DNA of 64,000 bases from Parerythrobacter_A sp963838735 (lineage in GTDB: Bacteria; Pseudomonadota; Alphaproteobacteria; Sphingomonadales; Sphingomonadaceae). Location of the stretch: contig CAWISG010000006.1 of assembly GCA_963838735.1 (NCBI GenBank), positions 186,001-250,000 of the forward strand, given 5' to 3'. This document shows, piece after piece, positions 16,161 to 24,510 of the stretch. The notes under the pieces were generated by a model that saw only the letters and a list, made by a program, of their open reading frames with translations, was not told the origin of the DNA and did no database searches. The first letter of the stretch is position 1. Each line of letters begins with the position of its first letter. Made by a program: the position numbers and the translations under genes.

Positions 16161-16961
16161 ATGCCGCAGGGTGATGCCAAACCGCGCACGGCGGTGGTCC
16201 TGCTCTCGGGCGGGCTCAACTCGATGGTCTCCGCTGCGCTGGCCCGCGAGCAGGGGTTCGCGGTCCATGCGCTGACCATCGATTACAACCAGCGCCACCG
16301 CATCGAAATCGAGAGCGCGTATCGCATCGCCAGGGCTCTTGGCTGTGCGGCGCACAAGGTGCTGCCGCTGGACCTGACGATGTTCGGGGGATCGGCGCTG
16401 ACCGACGATATTGCGGTCCCGACGGGCGGGGTCGGGGAGGACATTCCGGTTACCTATGTTCCGGCACGCAACCTCGTCTTCCTGTCGCTGACGCTGGCGT
16501 GGGCGGAGACGGTTGAGGCGCGCGACATCTTTATCGGCGTCAATGCGCTCGACTATTCGGGCTACCCCGACTGCCGCCCCGAATTCATCGCCAGTTTCGA
16601 GGAAACCGCGCGGCTCGGCACCAAGTCGGGCGTCCAGGATGGGCCATTCACTATCCATGCGCCGTTGCAAGAGCTTGGAAAAGCGGACATTGTACGCGAA
16701 GCGGCCCGGCTTGGGCTGGATCCGGCGATGAGCTGGTCTTGCTACGCACCGTCAACGGACGGGCTGGCATGCGGGGTGTGCGACAGCTGTCGTTTGCGCC
16801 GCAAGGGCTTTGCCGATGCGGGACTTGAGGATGGGACACGATATGCCGGGACCGACAAACGAGGGCGACGCAGCAGGGTGAGAAAAGCGCCCGGACCGAT
16901 CAGCCGGTACCGGCCTACAGCTGGTACGCGCTTAGCGTTCTCGTGCTGGTTTATGTGCTGA
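16161..16961 (+). CDS. queC: 7-cyano-7-deazaguanine (preQ0) synthase, with altered ATP motif and lost stop
   Basis: QueC makes preQ0 from 7-carboxy-7-deazaguanine and ammonia with ATP, on the way to queuosine. Family segments VTYVPARNLVFLSLTLAWAE and GVNALDYSGYPDCRPEFI are intact. The zinc cysteines are also intact: SWSCYAP and ACGVCDSCRLRRKGF. Two oddities appear. The PP-loop, normally SGGxDS, reads SGGLNS (AAC at 16218). And the frame runs about 28 residues past the usual end: removing one G from GGG at 16876-16878 would give a TGA right there, ending in GRRSR. The same change would restore the start of the next gene. I chose the ATG at 16161; a TTG at 16146 is also open. Confidence 0.85.
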   Translation: MPQGDAKPRTAVVLLSGGLNSMVSAALAREQGFAVHALTIDYNQRHRIEIESAYRIARALGCAAHKVLPLDLTMFGGSALTDDIAVPTGGVGEDIPVTYVPARNLVFLSLTLAWAETVEARDIFIGVNALDYSGYPDCRPEFIASFEETARLGTKSGVQDGPFTIHAPLQELGKADIVREAARLGLDPAMSWSCYAPSTDGLACGVCDSCRLRRKGFADAGLEDGTRYAGTDKRGRRSRVRKAPGPISRYRPTAGTRLAFSCWFMC

Positions 16962-18487
16962 ACTTTGTCGACCGGCAAATCCTGTCGATACTCGCCAATG
17001 ACATCAAAGCCGACCTCGGCGTGGACGATGGTTATCTCGGCTTCCTTTACGGAACCGCCTTTGCGATCTTCTACGCGCTGTTCGGTATTCCGCTGGGCAA
17101 GCTGGCGGATAGCTGGAAGCGGGTGCGGCTGATGACGATCGGGCTGGCGGTCTGGTCCGCCATGACCGCAATCTCAGGCTTCGCGCGCAATGCGGCGGAA
17201 CTGACCGTGGCGCGTATCGGAGTGGGCGTTGGCGAGGCAACCGCCAGCCCGTCCGCCTATTCGCTCATTTCCGACTGGTTCCCCTCGCGCCTGCGCGCAA
17301 CCGCGCTCGCGATCTATTCGTCGGGAATATATATCGGCGGCGGGATCAGCCTGGCCATTGGCGGGCTGGTGGTCGAGAACTGGAACGACGCTTTCCCGGA
17401 TGGTGGCCCGCTGGGTCTGGCTGGTTGGCAGGCGGCGTTTATCGCGGTGGGCGTACCCGGCCTGTTGCTGGCAATATGGGTTGTTACCCTGCGCGAACCG
17501 GTGCGCGGTGCCATCGACGGAATGCCGACGCCGGAAGACCCGCACCCCTTTCGCGGTTTCGTGCAGGAGCTGTTTACGGTCATCCCGCCGTTCACTTTCT
17601 TTGGCGCGGCGGCACGCGGTGTCGGGGCGCTGGCGATAAATGTCGCCATGTTCGCAGGGGCTTTCGCGGTGGCGTATTTGCTGACGATTACGCTCGAATC
17701 CGGAGCCGGTAACATTATCCCGGCCATCACCGATCAATGGACGCTTATCGCCATTGGCTATTACGCAGTATTCTGCTTTGCCACATCATTGCGCGCACGC
17801 GACTATCCAACCTTTGCACTAACATGGGGCTCGCCCGCGTTCCTGTGTACGATTTTGGGCTACGGAACCGTTGCGTTCATGGCCTATTCGATGTCCTATT
17901 GGGGTGCGCCTTATGCGGAACGCACCTTCGACGTATCCAAGTCCGAGCTAGGTTTCCTGTTGGGCGGCGGTGGTGCGGCGGGTGGCTTTCTCGGCGTAAT
18001 CCTTGGCGGACGCATGGCCGATTACCTGTTCGAACGCATTCCGTCGGGACGTATCTGGGTGATCCTGTTCGGCCTGCTGGCGCCAATACCGTTTGCGGTA
18101 GTCCAGTACACCACGGACAGCTGGGCGCTGTTCATCGTGCTCAATATCGTGACCGGCGCGCTTGCGGCATCCGCACTTGGTGCCGCCGCTGCCTCGAGCC
18201 AGGCGCTTGTGCTACCCCGCATGCGCGGGCTGGCGACCGCAACGTTCTTCTTGGCGACCACGCTCGTCGGACTGGCGCTGGGCCCCTATATGGCGGGCTA
18301 TGTTTCGGCCTTGAACGACGGTGATTTGGGCGTGGGGGTGCTGTCGACTCTCGCCATCGTACCGGTCGGCATGGTGCTGCTAGTGGCCGCCATCAAACTG
18401 GTACCCAAAGCCCTGACAAGCGTTACCGATCGTGCCGTAGCCGCGGGCGAATCGGCGGGCACCATGCGCGATCCGGCGGTTACCTAG
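16943..18487 (+). CDS. MFS transporter (Spinster-like), N-terminus probably frameshifted
   Basis: A 12-helix major facilitator protein resembling the spinster family. The open frame from GTG 16943 (VLNFVDRQILSILANDIK) gives 514 residues, but begins inside the first helix. Upstream in the same frame lies coding-like sequence (DQPVPAYSWYALSVL) without a start. ATG 16843 opens MPGPTNEGDAAG in another frame and stops at 16879. Deleting one G at 16876-16878 joins them into one protein that overlaps the end of queC. The motif between helices 2 and 3 (GKLADSWKRVRL) is present. The substrate is unknown. Its stop overlaps the 3' end of convergent sodC by eight bases. Confidence 0.82.
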   Translation: MLVYVLNFVDRQILSILANDIKADLGVDDGYLGFLYGTAFAIFYALFGIPLGKLADSWKRVRLMTIGLAVWSAMTAISGFARNAAELTVARIGVGVGEATASPSAYSLISDWFPSRLRATALAIYSSGIYIGGGISLAIGGLVVENWNDAFPDGGPLGLAGWQAAFIAVGVPGLLLAIWVVTLREPVRGAIDGMPTPEDPHPFRGFVQELFTVIPPFTFFGAAARGVGALAINVAMFAGAFAVAYLLTITLESGAGNIIPAITDQWTLIAIGYYAVFCFATSLRARDYPTFALTWGSPAFLCTILGYGTVAFMAYSMSYWGAPYAERTFDVSKSELGFLLGGGGAAGGFLGVILGGRMADYLFERIPSGRIWVILFGLLAPIPFAVVQYTTDSWALFIVLNIVTGALAASALGAAAASSQALVLPRMRGLATATFFLATTLVGLALGPYMAGYVSALNDGDLGVGVLSTLAIVPVGMVLLVAAIKLVPKALTSVTDRAVAAGESAGTMRDPAVT

Positions 18488-19025
18488 CCTCGAGCACACC
18501 GCAGGCGATCCGCGCACCGGCAGCACCGGTGGGGTCCGTACGGTAGTCGTCCGCCTCGGCATGGATGATGACCGCCGTGCCGTCGGCATCGAATATCTGC
18601 GCGCGCAGCATATCCGGCATACCGGGCAGGGCGACTGTGATACTGCCCGTACCATCGGCATCGGCCATCAGGTTTGGCAAATCTCCCAGATGCTTGCCGC
18701 CCGGCGACAGGACACCATGCGTTTTTCTGGTCGGATTCAAGTGTCCGCCCGAAGATTTGAAGTCCGGCGCGTCGCAAGTGCCGGTTTCATGCAGATGGAA
18801 CCCGTGCGGTCCGGCGGGGATATTGCGCGCGTCGATGGTCAGGAACGTCGCGCCGTCGCGGTCGCGCACAGTGACAGTCCCGGCAGGCTGGCCGTCGGAT
18901 GTCATCAGTGATGCCGCGCCCATTGTCGTGCCCGAGACGGGCGCAGATGTTGCGCATGCACCGAGTGCGAAGGGCAGCGTGGCAAGAAGCGCGATGCGCA
19001 GCGGGGAAGGGACGGACGGGAGCAT
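18480..19025 (-). CDS. sodC: Cu-Zn superoxide dismutase, lipoprotein type
   Basis: Dismutates superoxide in the cell envelope. 181 residues with a signal peptide and lipobox (LPFALGAC, lipidated Cys about residue 23). Metal ligands are visible: GFHLHETG (Cu His), SGGHLNP, KHLGDLPN (His/Asp region) and AVIIHAEADDY (Cu His). The structural disulphide cysteines are in TGTCDAP and RIACGVLE. The 3' end overlaps the convergent MFS gene by eight bases. Being a lipoprotein is a variation also found in some pathogens and sphingomonads. Confidence 0.94.
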   Translation of the reverse strand: MLPSVPSPLRIALLATLPFALGACATSAPVSGTTMGAASLMTSDGQPAGTVTVRDRDGATFLTIDARNIPAGPHGFHLHETGTCDAPDFKSSGGHLNPTRKTHGVLSPGGKHLGDLPNLMADADGTGSITVALPGMPDMLRAQIFDADGTAVIIHAEADDYRTDPTGAAGARIACGVLEAR

Positions 19026-19116
19026 GGCTGTTTCCTTTGGTTTCAGAGCGGACAGCGCGCGTTTGGACGGGCCGTTCCAGGACCCACCTTCGGCGCGATC
19101 TTGTCAACACAACGAA

Positions 19117-19144
19117 AAAGGGGCCGGATTGCTCCGGCCCCTTT
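19117..19144. terminator. Bidirectional terminator-like hairpin
   Basis: AAAGGGGCCGG (19117-19127) and CCGGCCCCTTT (19134-19144) form a perfect 11-base stem with A- and T-rich flanks. It sits upstream of sodC and 25 bases past the ompA-type stop on the minus strand, so it most likely ends the OmpA transcript, with T-rich sequence on that strand. Confidence 0.8.
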
Positions 19145-19169
19145 AACGTTTTCAGCCGAAGCTGGAAGC

Positions 19170-20369
19170 TTACATGCCCGCGTTGGGGCCGTAGCTGACT
19201 TCCACGCGACGGTTCTGCAGTTCGCGAACGCCATCAGCGGTCGGAACGCGCAGCTGACTTTCGCCGAATGCTTCGCTGGAAATGCGGGTATCGGGGATAC
19301 CGCGCCCGGCGAGATACGAACGGACCGAGGCGTTACGACGCTGTGCGAGACCATCGTTGTACGCGCGCGAGCCGGACGTATCCGTGTGGCCTGCAAGCAT
19401 GACAGCGGCGGTGCCGCAGCTGGAATAAGCGGACACGGCATTGTTGAGGATGCCGGCTGCTTCAGCCGTGATGTCCGACTGATCCCATTCGAAGAACACG
19501 ATATACGGCCCCTGGCGACAGACCGCAGCAGGTGCCGGGCAGGTTGCTGTCACCGGAATGACCGAGCCGTCGGCACAGGTCTTGTTCTGGACAGCAGGCG
19601 GAGGCGTCGGACGCGCCGGGCATGCTTCCGTCACCGGAATGACCGAACCGTCGTAACACGTCTGCGTCGCGATCGGATCCGGACCACCGAAGTTCAGCGT
19701 GAACGTACCCATCAGCGAGTGCGAGCGCAGCTTGGCTTCGTTGTCGCGACCGGCCACGTCGACAAAGTCGATGTCTTCGGCGGTGAACATGCGATAGCGC
19801 AGGCCGGCATCGATGTTTTCTGTGATCGGCGCACGGACACCGGCAAGAATCTGCCAGGCGAGGCCGGTGTTCGAATCATCGAAACCCGTAGGAATTTCGT
19901 ACTGCGTCCGCGCCACACCGATACCGGCACCAGCAAATGCCTGCAGACCGTCGTCGGGTCCGAAATCGAACAGGCCGTTCAGCATGAAGCTAAGGGCGTC
20001 AACTTCCGACTGCGGCGTGTCGAACCTGTCGCCAGGGATGACGATCGTTTGTCCGGTGTTGCTGACAATGGGGAAACCGATGCCATCGACGGTGAAGCCG
20101 TCGATGTCCGCGGTACGATAGCTCGCCTCGGCTTCGAGGCGGAACGCGCCAAAGTCATGACCGACCACGGCACCGAAATCGCCGCCTTCGTCATATTCGA
20201 CCGTCGCGTCACCGGTTGCGCCGGTGATGGAGTTAACGATGGATACGTCGGTATCCTCGACGAGCATCGGGCCGCCTTGGGCTTCGATGTACCACTGGCC
20301 GTCGCGTGCGAGAGCCGGCGTAGCAAGGGCCGTGGAGGCCAGCGCCATGCCAATGACGAGTTTGCGCAT
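19170..20369 (-). CDS. OmpA family outer membrane protein
   Basis: 399 residues. The signal peptide is MRKLVIGMALASTALATPALA. It is followed by an N-terminal 8-stranded beta-barrel (about 22-235, with VGHDFGAFRLEAEASYRTAD). A linker holds two copies of a C-x-DGSVIPVT-x-x-CP repeat. The C-terminal OmpA peptidoglycan-binding domain (about 285-399) has LAGHTDTSGS and LAQRRNASVRSYL. The start at 20369 follows GGGGA; a longer frame to 20492 lacks a signal peptide. It anchors the outer membrane to the cell wall. The 210-base gap upstream (20370-20580) is AT-rich and should hold its promoter. Confidence 0.93.
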   Translation of the reverse strand: MRKLVIGMALASTALATPALARDGQWYIEAQGGPMLVEDTDVSIVNSITGATGDATVEYDEGGDFGAVVGHDFGAFRLEAEASYRTADIDGFTVDGIGFPIVSNTGQTIVIPGDRFDTPQSEVDALSFMLNGLFDFGPDDGLQAFAGAGIGVARTQYEIPTGFDDSNTGLAWQILAGVRAPITENIDAGLRYRMFTAEDIDFVDVAGRDNEAKLRSHSLMGTFTLNFGGPDPIATQTCYDGSVIPVTEACPARPTPPPAVQNKTCADGSVIPVTATCPAPAAVCRQGPYIVFFEWDQSDITAEAAGILNNAVSAYSSCGTAAVMLAGHTDTSGSRAYNDGLAQRRNASVRSYLAGRGIPDTRISSEAFGESQLRVPTADGVRELQNRRVEVSYGPNAGM

Positions 20370-20580
20370 ATTATATTCCCCTTGGAGTGAGCGAAGGATG
20401 CCGTAGGATGGGCAGCTTGATGGATTTTCCGCTTGTTTTCTAACTTTTCCGGACGAATGTGGCAAGCAATCAATCATGCGATACTGTTGCAAGAATGTCG
20501 CTAAACCGACAGGTTCGTGGCATCAGGCACATCGCCACCACATTCCTCCAGTGCCCAACGGCGTCTTCGCTGAATTGTTC

Positions 20581-21042
20581 CTAGCTGCTGGAGGGAAATA
20601 GCCCGGCGTTTTCAAGCGCTGTGACCAGAGCGGCGAATGCATTGCGCAATTCGGCGTCCTGCGCGGCGCCGCCCGAAACGGGCGCGGGTGCTTGGGAATA
20701 GATCCAGCTGCCGCGATACAGCGCGAACTGCCCCGCATCGGCATCCCAAATGCGCATGCCTTCGCGTGGTGCAACGAATATCCAGCTTTCGCCCTGCCAC
20801 CCCGCCAGCGCATCGTCATGGCCGGACCAGACCCCGCCCGCGCCCGAGGCGACGCGCCATGTCTCCCCCGCAACCGGTGCGGAAGGCGGTGTGATGGCCG
20901 ATCCCGATACGGCGCAATGATGCAGAAGGTCGGCGCGCGCCAGACCCTCGTTGACGAAAAACTCCTTCTGCCCCTGCCCCGGCAACAGGAAGGGCAGGGC
21001 GAATCGGGGCGAGCGGTCAGTGAAAGTGACGAGCGAGGACAT
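20581..21042 (-). CDS. GTA-associated DUF2793 protein
   Basis: 153 residues, starting MSSLVTFTDRSPRFALPFLL after an AAAGGAACC ribosome binding site. DUF2793 proteins are found at the end of sphingomonad and rhodobacter GTA or prophage tail modules. Visible family features are LPFLLPGQGQKEFFVNE (about 14-30) and the later WIFVAPREGMRIWDADAG. Being last in the cluster, just after the hub protein, it may form part of the tail tip or fibre that touches the recipient cell. The role is inferred from position. No enzymatic motif is seen. Confidence 0.85.
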   Translation of the reverse strand: MSSLVTFTDRSPRFALPFLLPGQGQKEFFVNEGLARADLLHHCAVSGSAITPPSAPVAGETWRVASGAGGVWSGHDDALAGWQGESWIFVAPREGMRIWDADAGQFALYRGSWIYSQAPAPVSGGAAQDAELRNAFAALVTALENAGLFPSSS

Positions 21043-21094
21043 GGGCGGTTCCTTTGATGATGTACGCTGATCGATCGGCGTTGATCGACAGGAG

Positions 21095-23248
21095 CTAGAG
21101 AATGCCGAGCATGAGCGGCGGTGAAAGCGAGGCACGCCCGATCTGTCGCACCCGCACGGGTTCGCCCGCGAACGCAGCGGTGTCGGCGGCGGAGAGCGTG
21201 AGCGTGGGTTGGTCTACCTCGCGGATGGCCAGCGGGGCGGTGGTGGGGCCGATGCTGATTCGATAGCGTTCGGCGTCTTCATGCAAGGGTGGCGCGATGC
21301 CGTCATGCCAGATCCATGCACCGCGCGCGCGGCGCGTCCAGCACACGGTCGTGCTACCATCGGCAAGCCGGTCCAGCCTGCCGTGGACCGGGGAGAGCGG
21401 ACGCTGGCCGAGGCCGGGATTGGCAATCGGAGCGATCACCGGTTCGGCATCGCCCGGACCGATGGCGGCTATGGCATCCGGTTCGCCGACCCCTCGGGCA
21501 GGCTGAAGCGGCACCAGCGAATCATCGAGCAGGGCGGCCATCGTGCCTGCCGGATGCCCGGGCCGCGCCGCGCCTTCGGTGCCGCCGCGACCGCGCAACA
21601 GGCCGCGCAGCGTCCATTGGCCGGAACCGTTGCGGGTCGCGGTGGCGAACTGAATCGTTTCGCCGCCAACCAGCAGGCGGTTTGCACCATCCGCCAGCTC
21701 GGCCAGCGAGGCCGATGCAAGGTGCATGGCGGGGGTGGCAAGCGTCAGGTCGAGCGTTGCCGCGCTTTCGAACAGCACAGCGGCGGACGGTGCGAGCGTG
21801 CTGTTCAGTGTGCCAAACACGGCTTGTGCACTGCCGCTGGGGCCGAGCGGGGCAAGGCCGCTTGCGGTGTCTGCATACAGTGCCGCTCCCCGCCAGCCAT
21901 CGTCGGGTGTGGCGAGGGCTGCATAGACGGGCAAGTTGATCGCCGCGCCGGTGCCGTCCCACGGTGCTTCGAACGCGCGCAGCAAAGTGGGGCCGGCAAT
22001 CCGATCGGGCGGTGCGGGCAATATGCCTGCATCGGTGGCAACGAATGCGGTTGCGGCCTGGTCGGCAATGCGATCCAGCGTCAGTTCAAGGCCGGTGTCG
22101 CGCCATTCCCAGGACGCCACACGCCAGAGGCCGCCGACGCCGGGCGCGCGCACGACCTTGCCGGGACGCACCGCAGGATCGAGTTCCGCCACACGCCATT
22201 GCAGCGTCTCGCGCCGCGCGCGTTGCCGCGATACGGCATCGCCCAACAACCGCTGCGCGTCGGGGGCAGCCAACGTCGCGGGAAATTCCAGCACCGCTTG
22301 CCCGGTCGCTGCGCGGCGGGTGGCATATTGCAGGCCCGGCTGGTAATCTCGCGCCGGGTCGTAATAGCGCAGCGCAGCAGGCGCTTTGGCCTCGGCGGTG
22401 CCGCGTTCGTGCGCCATGCCGTTTGCGCCGCCGAATTCGTCTTCGCCCGCCACGATAGCCGGTCCAAGCATGGGCGGATCGGCAGGAATGGCGGTGCCGT
22501 CCGACAGCACGATGCCGTCCTGTGTGGCTTCGACATCCAGCGGAAACAGGGCATCGACCTGTGTCAGCAGATCGCCGGTGCCGCCGCCGTCATGGCCGAT
22601 GCCGGCCAGTCCCGCCAGCACTGGACCACCTGTCGTTTCGCGCAGCAGGTCGCCCGCCGTCAATGCGCCTTCATCGGCGAACACTTCGACGCTCAGTGTC
22701 GGGATGCGGTTGCCGAAATCGGCGAGCTGCAAGTCCTCGAACACGAGATAGGCGGTGCCGCGATAGGCGGGGGTGTCGGGCTTGTCCGCAATAATCAGCG
22801 GATCGACGGTTTGGTCGCCATGTCCCGTATGGACGCGCAAGGTGCCGCCCACCTTAAGATCGCCAGCCGCACCGCGCAGCAGGCTTCCGTCGGCCCAGAT
22901 GCGGCCGATGCGCGCAATGGGCCGACTGGACAGCGCAAGCGCAAAGGACGTCGCGTAGCTGTAGCTGGTTACCGAGGGCCTGCCCTTGCTGCCCCCGCTT
23001 TTCTCGCGCGATTCTGTAAGTTCGGTGGCCCAGATCACGCTGCCCGCCACGCGCATCGCGCCGAAATAGCGGCCGATGGGCATGCCATAGCTGCTGGTCG
23101 AGATGGCAAGGTCTTGCAGCCGTGCGCCCTCGCGGTTGCCGCTGCCGATGATGGTGTTGTCCAAGCTGCGGCCCGCCAGCGCGCCCAACGCGCCGCCGAC
23201 GGGGCCGCCCAGCAGCGTACCGATGCCGCCCAATACCAGTGTGGCCAT
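21095..23248 (-). CDS. GTA tail hub/tip protein, gp15-like without TIM-barrel domain
   Basis: 717 residues starting MATLVLGGIGTLLGGPVGGA (Gly/Ala-rich hydrophobic helix), then the segment SYGMPIGRYFGAMRVAGSVI and, near residue 100, RIGRIWADGSLL. This is the pattern of the large GTA hub protein (gp15 in Rhodobacter capsulatus). The rest matches the Phage-tail_3 region with ETLQWRVAELDPAVRPGKVV. R. capsulatus gp15 is near 1300 residues because it contains an internal GTA TIM-barrel-like domain; that block is absent here. AGGAG precedes the ATG by about nine bases. The protein should cap the tail and contact the peptidase and gp13. Confidence 0.86.
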   Translation of the reverse strand: MATLVLGGIGTLLGGPVGGALGALAGRSLDNTIIGSGNREGARLQDLAISTSSYGMPIGRYFGAMRVAGSVIWATELTESREKSGGSKGRPSVTSYSYATSFALALSSRPIARIGRIWADGSLLRGAAGDLKVGGTLRVHTGHGDQTVDPLIIADKPDTPAYRGTAYLVFEDLQLADFGNRIPTLSVEVFADEGALTAGDLLRETTGGPVLAGLAGIGHDGGGTGDLLTQVDALFPLDVEATQDGIVLSDGTAIPADPPMLGPAIVAGEDEFGGANGMAHERGTAEAKAPAALRYYDPARDYQPGLQYATRRAATGQAVLEFPATLAAPDAQRLLGDAVSRQRARRETLQWRVAELDPAVRPGKVVRAPGVGGLWRVASWEWRDTGLELTLDRIADQAATAFVATDAGILPAPPDRIAGPTLLRAFEAPWDGTGAAINLPVYAALATPDDGWRGAALYADTASGLAPLGPSGSAQAVFGTLNSTLAPSAAVLFESAATLDLTLATPAMHLASASLAELADGANRLLVGGETIQFATATRNGSGQWTLRGLLRGRGGTEGAARPGHPAGTMAALLDDSLVPLQPARGVGEPDAIAAIGPGDAEPVIAPIANPGLGQRPLSPVHGRLDRLADGSTTVCWTRRARGAWIWHDGIAPPLHEDAERYRISIGPTTAPLAIREVDQPTLTLSAADTAAFAGEPVRVRQIGRASLSPPLMLGIL

Positions 23249-23261
23249 GAGATCAGTGCTC

Positions 23262-23672
23262 CTAAGTCGGCGCGAACCGCCAGTGTTGGGTGATATGCGC
23301 GTCGTGCTGCCACGGCATCCGCACCACGCGACGCAGACCGGCATGGGCATGGACCAGGCAATCCGGCGCTGTGGCGATAAGCAGGTGCCGCTGTGCCGGG
23401 CCGGGCGCGGTTACGATGCAGTCGCCCCGTTCCGGCGTGCTGCAAACGCGCGCTAGGCCACACGCCTCTGCCAGCCGCGGCAGGAAGGCATAGGCGGCAT
23501 TGCGAAGCGAATAGGGTGGCAAGGGCGGTACGCGCACATCCGCCTGCTCCAGCGCAAGCACGACCAAGCCAACGCAATCGACACCTGCCACGGCGTCGCG
23601 ACCATGCAGCCGGAAGGGCGCGCCGACCATTTCCTCCGCCGCGGCGGCAAAGCGTTCGGCGCGACCATCCAC
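23262..23672 (-). CDS. GTA NlpC/P60 family peptidase
   Basis: A 136-residue cell-wall hydrolase corresponding to GTA gp14. The catalytic Cys is in AVAGVDCVGLVV (about residue 33) and the His is in CLVHAHAGLRRV (about 109). It probably cleaves recipient peptidoglycan during DNA injection. It starts four bases after the DUF2163 stop and ends 13 bases before the hub gene start. A single domain without a signal peptide fits a tail-borne enzyme. Confidence 0.9.
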   Translation of the reverse strand: MDGRAERFAAAAEEMVGAPFRLHGRDAVAGVDCVGLVVLALEQADVRVPPLPPYSLRNAAYAFLPRLAEACGLARVCSTPERGDCIVTAPGPAQRHLLIATAPDCLVHAHAGLRRVVRMPWQHDAHITQHWRFAPT

Positions 23673-23676
23673 TGTT

Positions 23677-24510
23677 TCAGCCCTGTGCCAGCGGATAGCG
23701 GGTGAGCAGGTCGTTCCCGGGAAGGAATGGCTCGCCCTGGAAATTCACGGTATTGCCGAACCGCGCGGCGCAGGTGGCCAGCGTGTGGTCGCACCCCTCC
23801 CGCAGCCGGGCGCGTGTGCCGGGTGCGGGCAGATTGTCTAGCGGCAAGACAAGCACGAAACCGCTGGCATCCGCGTCGCCGATATTAACGCGCGTGCCAG
23901 CTGCGGGGCCATCGCGCCACAGGAGTTCGCCACCGGCAAAGCGCGCGGGGTTCGCGATGTCGAAGCCGAAGCGGCCGGTCGCCGGGTCGTACGACACGAG
24001 CACCGCCTCGTGCGTGAAACGGGCGGACGACAGCGTGCATCCCGTGCCGCAGAACCGGGCGCGACAGGTCGGGCTGGTACGCGGGACAGGATCGATATCG
24101 AGTGCAGCTTTCGTGCTGGCGAGCGCGGCGGAAAACTGCCCGCCCTCGTCGCGGATTGCGCCTATCGTGCCATGATACAGGAGGGTCCGTCTCAGCGTTT
24201 CCCAATCGACCACGCCGACTGTCACGCGCGCGCCGTCGAACCGGCCAATGCGCAAGTCCGTCGCCGCAATGCTGTCATGCGCCAGCACGCCCGTCATTTC
24301 GGCGCTGTCATCGCCAAACCCGGCGTCGCGGCGAATGGCACTGGGCAACATGCCGGGTGCGGCGCGATGGTCGATCCCGTCGAAGCGCAGCGTACGGTCG
24401 TGGCTGGTGAAGCCCAGCGTCACGCCGTCGCGACGATGGATGCGCCAGAACGTTGCGACGCCTTCCAGCCCGGTCGCGAAGAAGGGGCGGTTCCCGCCAG
24501 CATCAGGCAT
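23677..24510 (-). CDS. GTA DUF2163 family tail protein (TIGR02218, gp13-like)
   Basis: 277 residues from MPDAGGNRPFFATGLEGVAT; the ATG overlaps the preceding DUF2460 stop (ATGA). It has the DUF2163 opening WRIHRRDGVTLGFTSHDRTL and the four-cysteine region CRARFCGTGC with, near the end, REGCDHTLATCAARFGN, which in R. capsulatus binds an iron-sulfur cluster in the hub. Earlier in-frame ATGs up to 24729 are within the DUF2460 gene and are not used. Position and family fix it as the baseplate/hub component. Confidence 0.91.
   Translation of the reverse strand: MPDAGGNRPFFATGLEGVATFWRIHRRDGVTLGFTSHDRTLRFDGIDHRAAPGMLPSAIRRDAGFGDDSAEMTGVLAHDSIAATDLRIGRFDGARVTVGVVDWETLRRTLLYHGTIGAIRDEGGQFSAALASTKAALDIDPVPRTSPTCRARFCGTGCTLSSARFTHEAVLVSYDPATGRFGFDIANPARFAGGELLWRDGPAAGTRVNIGDADASGFVLVLPLDNLPAPGTRARLREGCDHTLATCAARFGNTVNFQGEPFLPGNDLLTRYPLAQG

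Noticed and set aside
19101..20390. Long plus-strand open frame of 429 residues
   Set aside because: It is the antisense shadow of the OmpA gene in high-GC sequence, with no family pattern.
21209..23293. 694-residue plus-strand open frame
   Set aside because: Antisense of the GTA hub gene; composition is Arg/Cys/Gly-rich and not protein-like.
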